Origin: Fimbriimonadaceae bacterium
GTDB taxonomy: Bacteria; Armatimonadota; Fimbriimonadia; Fimbriimonadales; Fimbriimonadaceae
NCBI GenBank assembly: GCA_022842565.1
Contig: JALHPH010000051.1
Coordinates: 1-8,679 of the forward strand
Direction of reading: 5' to 3'
DNA length: 8,679 nucleotides
Shown: positions 6,623 through 8,679 of the stretch, in pieces
Position numbering within the stretch: the first letter of the stretch is position 1
Layout of the letters: each line of letters begins with the position of its first letter
Made by a program: the position numbers and the translations under genes
The notes under the pieces: generated by a model
What the model was told of the DNA's origin: nothing
The model's database searches: none
What the model saw: the letters and a program-made list of their open reading frames with translations, nothing else

Positions 6623-7180
6623 ATGACCCTGGCCGAGGCCGAGTCGCTGCTGGAAGAGTGGGTAACTGCGCCCAGTTTGCGGCGGCATTGTCGTTGCGTG
6701 GCCTCGGCCCTTCGGCATGAAGCGACCCGCCAGGGGGCCGAGAACCTGCAGGAGTGGGAGATCGCCGGACTCCTTCACGACTTCGACTACGAGAGCCATC
6801 CCGATCAGCACCCCGCTCCGGGACTGGCTCATCTGGCAGAACTCGGAGTGAGCCCGTTCATCCGGCAAGCGATTGCCGCGCACGTATCGGTGGAAGTCGC
6901 TCGCCAGGGCTCTGCGCTCGACCGAGCGCTCTTTGCTTGCGATGAGCTCTGCGGATTCTTGACGGCGGTCGCCGCAGTCCGGCCGAGCAAGAGCATCCTG
7001 GAAGTCGAGCCGGCCAGCGTAATGAAAAAGCTGAAAACCCCGGCGTTTGCCGCTGCCGTCAGCCGCGAGGATGTGGCGGCGGGTGCCGAGCTGATGGGGC
7101 GGACTCTGGAACAACATGTGACCCTCACGCTTGAGGCTCTGAGGGCGGACGCCGTGCCGCTCGGACTTGGCCCATCATGA
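6623..7180 (+). CDS. HD-domain phosphohydrolase of unknown substrate
   Basis: A 185-residue soluble protein with an HD metal-binding core: H22 (RRHCRCV), the H52-D53 pair in GLLHDFDYE, H63 in DQHPAPG, H87 in AIAAHV and D107 in CDELCGF. The GLLHDFDYE plus DxHPxxG pattern is that of a widespread family of small stand-alone HD hydrolases of about 185-190 residues whose substrate is not established; phosphomonoesters or nucleotides are the usual guess for HD proteins. MTLAEAESLLEEWV is a typical family start, which supports the ATG at 6623, although a TTG at 6614 is better placed for the ribosome site. A larger open frame back to 6500 lies inside hisG and is ignored. The stop overlaps the next gene's start as ATGA. 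Confidence 0.88.
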   Translation: MTLAEAESLLEEWVTAPSLRRHCRCVASALRHEATRQGAENLQEWEIAGLLHDFDYESHPDQHPAPGLAHLAELGVSPFIRQAIAAHVSVEVARQGSALDRALFACDELCGFLTAVAAVRPSKSILEVEPASVMKKLKTPAFAAAVSREDVAAGAELMGRTLEQHVTLTLEALRADAVPLGLGPS

Positions 7181-8679
7181 ACGCCGCCGAGCTCATCGAC
7201 CGTGCGCTCGATCGGCTCGCGCAGACGGAGGGCTATCTTGAACGCCCGGCGCAACGTCAGCTCGCCCTGTGGCTGAGCGACATGATTGACGGCGGCCATA
7301 CGGGGGCCGTCGAGGCACCGACCGGCTTAGGCAAATCGCTCGCCGCGCTCATTCCTGCGCTGGCGCACGGGCTGGCGACCCAAAAGCGGACGGTCATCGC
7401 CACTTACACCAACGTCCTGGCCGAGCAGTACTGGCGCAAGGACCTGCCGTTTGCGCTGAGCCTTTTTGACGACACAGAGAGCTTGCGGGTCGAATTTCTG
7501 ATCGGGCGGCAGCGCTATATCTGCCGCGAGCAGGTGGCCCAGATGATGCCCGAGGACCTTCCGCGGTATCCCAAATCGGGGTGCATCGGCGTGGAGTCCG
7601 ATTTCTTACGACTCACCAGCTTGAAAGCCCGGCCCGCACGCGACATGTGGCCCCACGTCTCGGTTCCGCCTGTCTGCGCTGCGCGCGCATGCGATCACTA
7701 TCAGGACTGCTATTACTACCGGGCCCGCGAGCGCGCCGCCGAGGCGCATGTGGTCATCACCAACCACTCCGTGGTGATTCAGCACGCTCAAATGTCGGAG
7801 GTCGGCGACGGCAAGGGCCTGCTCGGAAAATTTGATTACTTGGTGCTGGATGAAGCCCACGACTTCCTGGCAGCGGCCCAGTCGGGCTTTGAGTTCGAGC
7901 TGAGCGGACGGCGGCTGAATGTGGCTCTGGGCGTGGCGGGGCGGTTGGAGAAAGAGCTGCTTTCTCTGGCTCAGCGCAACGCCGCGGAGGTCCTGCTGGT
8001 AGAGCGATTCCAAGAATTCCGCCACCAAATAGAAACGGTCAAGAAGTCCCTCATGGCCCTGCGGATCGAGATTCCGCAGGCTGGAATCCTGGCGGTCTCG
8101 CCGCAAGAAGTCTCTGACCATGCGAGCCTAAAGCCGCGCAAGGTGACCAACGGCCTGGGCACAGCACAAGACATCAGCGACCAAGCCGCGGCCGCATGCG
8201 AATCGCTCACCTCCGACGTTGTGCGATGGGTGGGCGATTGGACTGGGACCACTCGAGCGCACCAAGAGGCGCTGCGCAACTACTCGCTTTTCCTGACCGA
8301 ATTTGCGCTCAACTGCCGCGCCGTTCTGGAGCCGACCGGTGTGAGCGTCTCGTTTTCAGCTTATGGGAAGCAAGACGCGATGTTGCGGCTAGACACGGTC
8401 GGGGTGGATGAACCGCTTCGCGAATTGGTATGGAACAAAGTGCCAGCCACGTGCCTCTCGGCGACCCTCGCGGTGGACCAATCGTTCGAATTCTTCCAAA
8501 AACAAGTAGGTTTTGAAGCGAAATTTGAAGAAATCCTGCCAACGCCTTTTGATTTCGCCCACTCGGCGGCGCTCTACATTCCGCCCGCCGGAAAGATTCC
8601 TGATCCGACTCTCAGCCGACAAGAAAACAACGAAAACTTGTACTTTAATTCCCTTGCCACTGAGATATCCACGATTATA
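7177..8679 (+). CDS. DinG-like iron-sulphur superfamily 2 DNA helicase (3' end outside window)
   Basis: The frame is open from an ATG that overlaps the preceding stop (ATGA) to the window end, 501 residues so far. Walker A is EAPTGLGKS at 46-54 and the DEAH box is at 225-228 (YLVLDEAHDF). Between them are four cysteines, C116 and then C167, C172 and C178; the x4 and x5 spacing of the last three is that of the 4Fe-4S cluster in DinG and XPD. VVITNHSVV at 192-200 and CLSATL at 426-431 (helicase motif III region) also fit. These enzymes unwind DNA 5' to 3', typically on forked, R-loop or G-quadruplex substrates in repair. There is no N-terminal exonuclease domain, unlike the Gram-positive DinG form. 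The C-terminal motor motifs (V, VI) are missing because of the cut. No Shine-Dalgarno precedes the start, so coupling to the HD gene is likely. Confidence 0.93.
   Translation, partial: MNAAELIDRALDRLAQTEGYLERPAQRQLALWLSDMIDGGHTGAVEAPTGLGKSLAALIPALAHGLATQKRTVIATYTNVLAEQYWRKDLPFALSLFDDTESLRVEFLIGRQRYICREQVAQMMPEDLPRYPKSGCIGVESDFLRLTSLKARPARDMWPHVSVPPVCAARACDHYQDCYYYRARERAAEAHVVITNHSVVIQHAQMSEVGDGKGLLGKFDYLVLDEAHDFLAAAQSGFEFELSGRRLNVALGVAGRLEKELLSLAQRNAAEVLLVERFQEFRHQIETVKKSLMALRIEIPQAGILAVSPQEVSDHASLKPRKVTNGLGTAQDISDQAAAACESLTSDVVRWVGDWTGTTRAHQEALRNYSLFLTEFALNCRAVLEPTGVSVSFSAYGKQDAMLRLDTVGVDEPLRELVWNKVPATCLSATLAVDQSFEFFQKQVGFEAKFEEILPTPFDFAHSAALYIPPAGKIPDPTLSRQENNENLYFNSLATEISTII

Noticed and set aside
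6488..7117. - strand frame of 209 codons opposite hisG and the HD gene.
   Set aside because: It is antisense to two well-supported proteins and has no family features.
8632..8652. ENLYFNS peptide in the helicase, resembling a TEV protease site.
   Set aside because: The native site needs Gln where this has Asn, the stretch lies inside a natural coding frame, and no vector sequence is nearby; it is chance.

Overview
The window is a densely packed, visibly GC-rich stretch of a bacterial chromosome. It holds ten protein-coding genes, two of them cut by the window edges, almost no intergenic DNA, and no RNA gene, mobile element or CRISPR array that I can see. The content is housekeeping: PurS/PurQ as separate small subunits, a long-form HisG and an iron-sulphur DinG-like helicase. 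Several genes lack a Shine-Dalgarno sequence, and two divergent genes have a TANNNT box exactly 7 nt before an ATG, the geometry of leaderless transcription. This would fit Armatimonadota (for example Fimbriimonadia), but that assignment is a low-confidence guess.

Layout. (1) 1-198: C-terminal tail of an unrecognised gene on the + strand. (2) 225-4050: a tightly coupled + strand trio, a long-chain acyl-CoA synthetase (stop and start share one base), an enolase-superfamily dipeptide epimerase or N-acetyl-D-Glu racemase (DgcA-like), and a DUF1611 protein (DgcN-like; the two share ATGA). (3) 4040-5709: a - strand cluster read purS, purQ, then a secreted SH3-NlpC/P60 peptidase. Its last gene overlaps the 3' end of dgcN by 11 bp tail to tail. 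(4) 5710-5744: a very short divergent promoter region. (5) 5745-8679: a + strand cluster of hisG, a small HD-domain hydrolase and a DinG-like helicase that runs off the window.

How the genes may work together. DgcN and DgcA homologues together are known to turn D-glutamate into N-acetyl-L-glutamate, while DgcA-like epimerases elsewhere act on L-Ala-D-Glu from peptidoglycan. The neighbouring NlpC/P60 enzyme belongs to a family that cuts murein peptides next to D-Glu. The 2-4.7 kb region may therefore concern reuse of cell-wall D-glutamate. The acyl-CoA synthetase fused by translation coupling to the front of this pair is the least expected element: it could supply an acyl-CoA donor or simply share expression. 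PurSQ and HisG begin purine and histidine synthesis from PRPP-linked metabolism and face each other head to head across one small promoter region.
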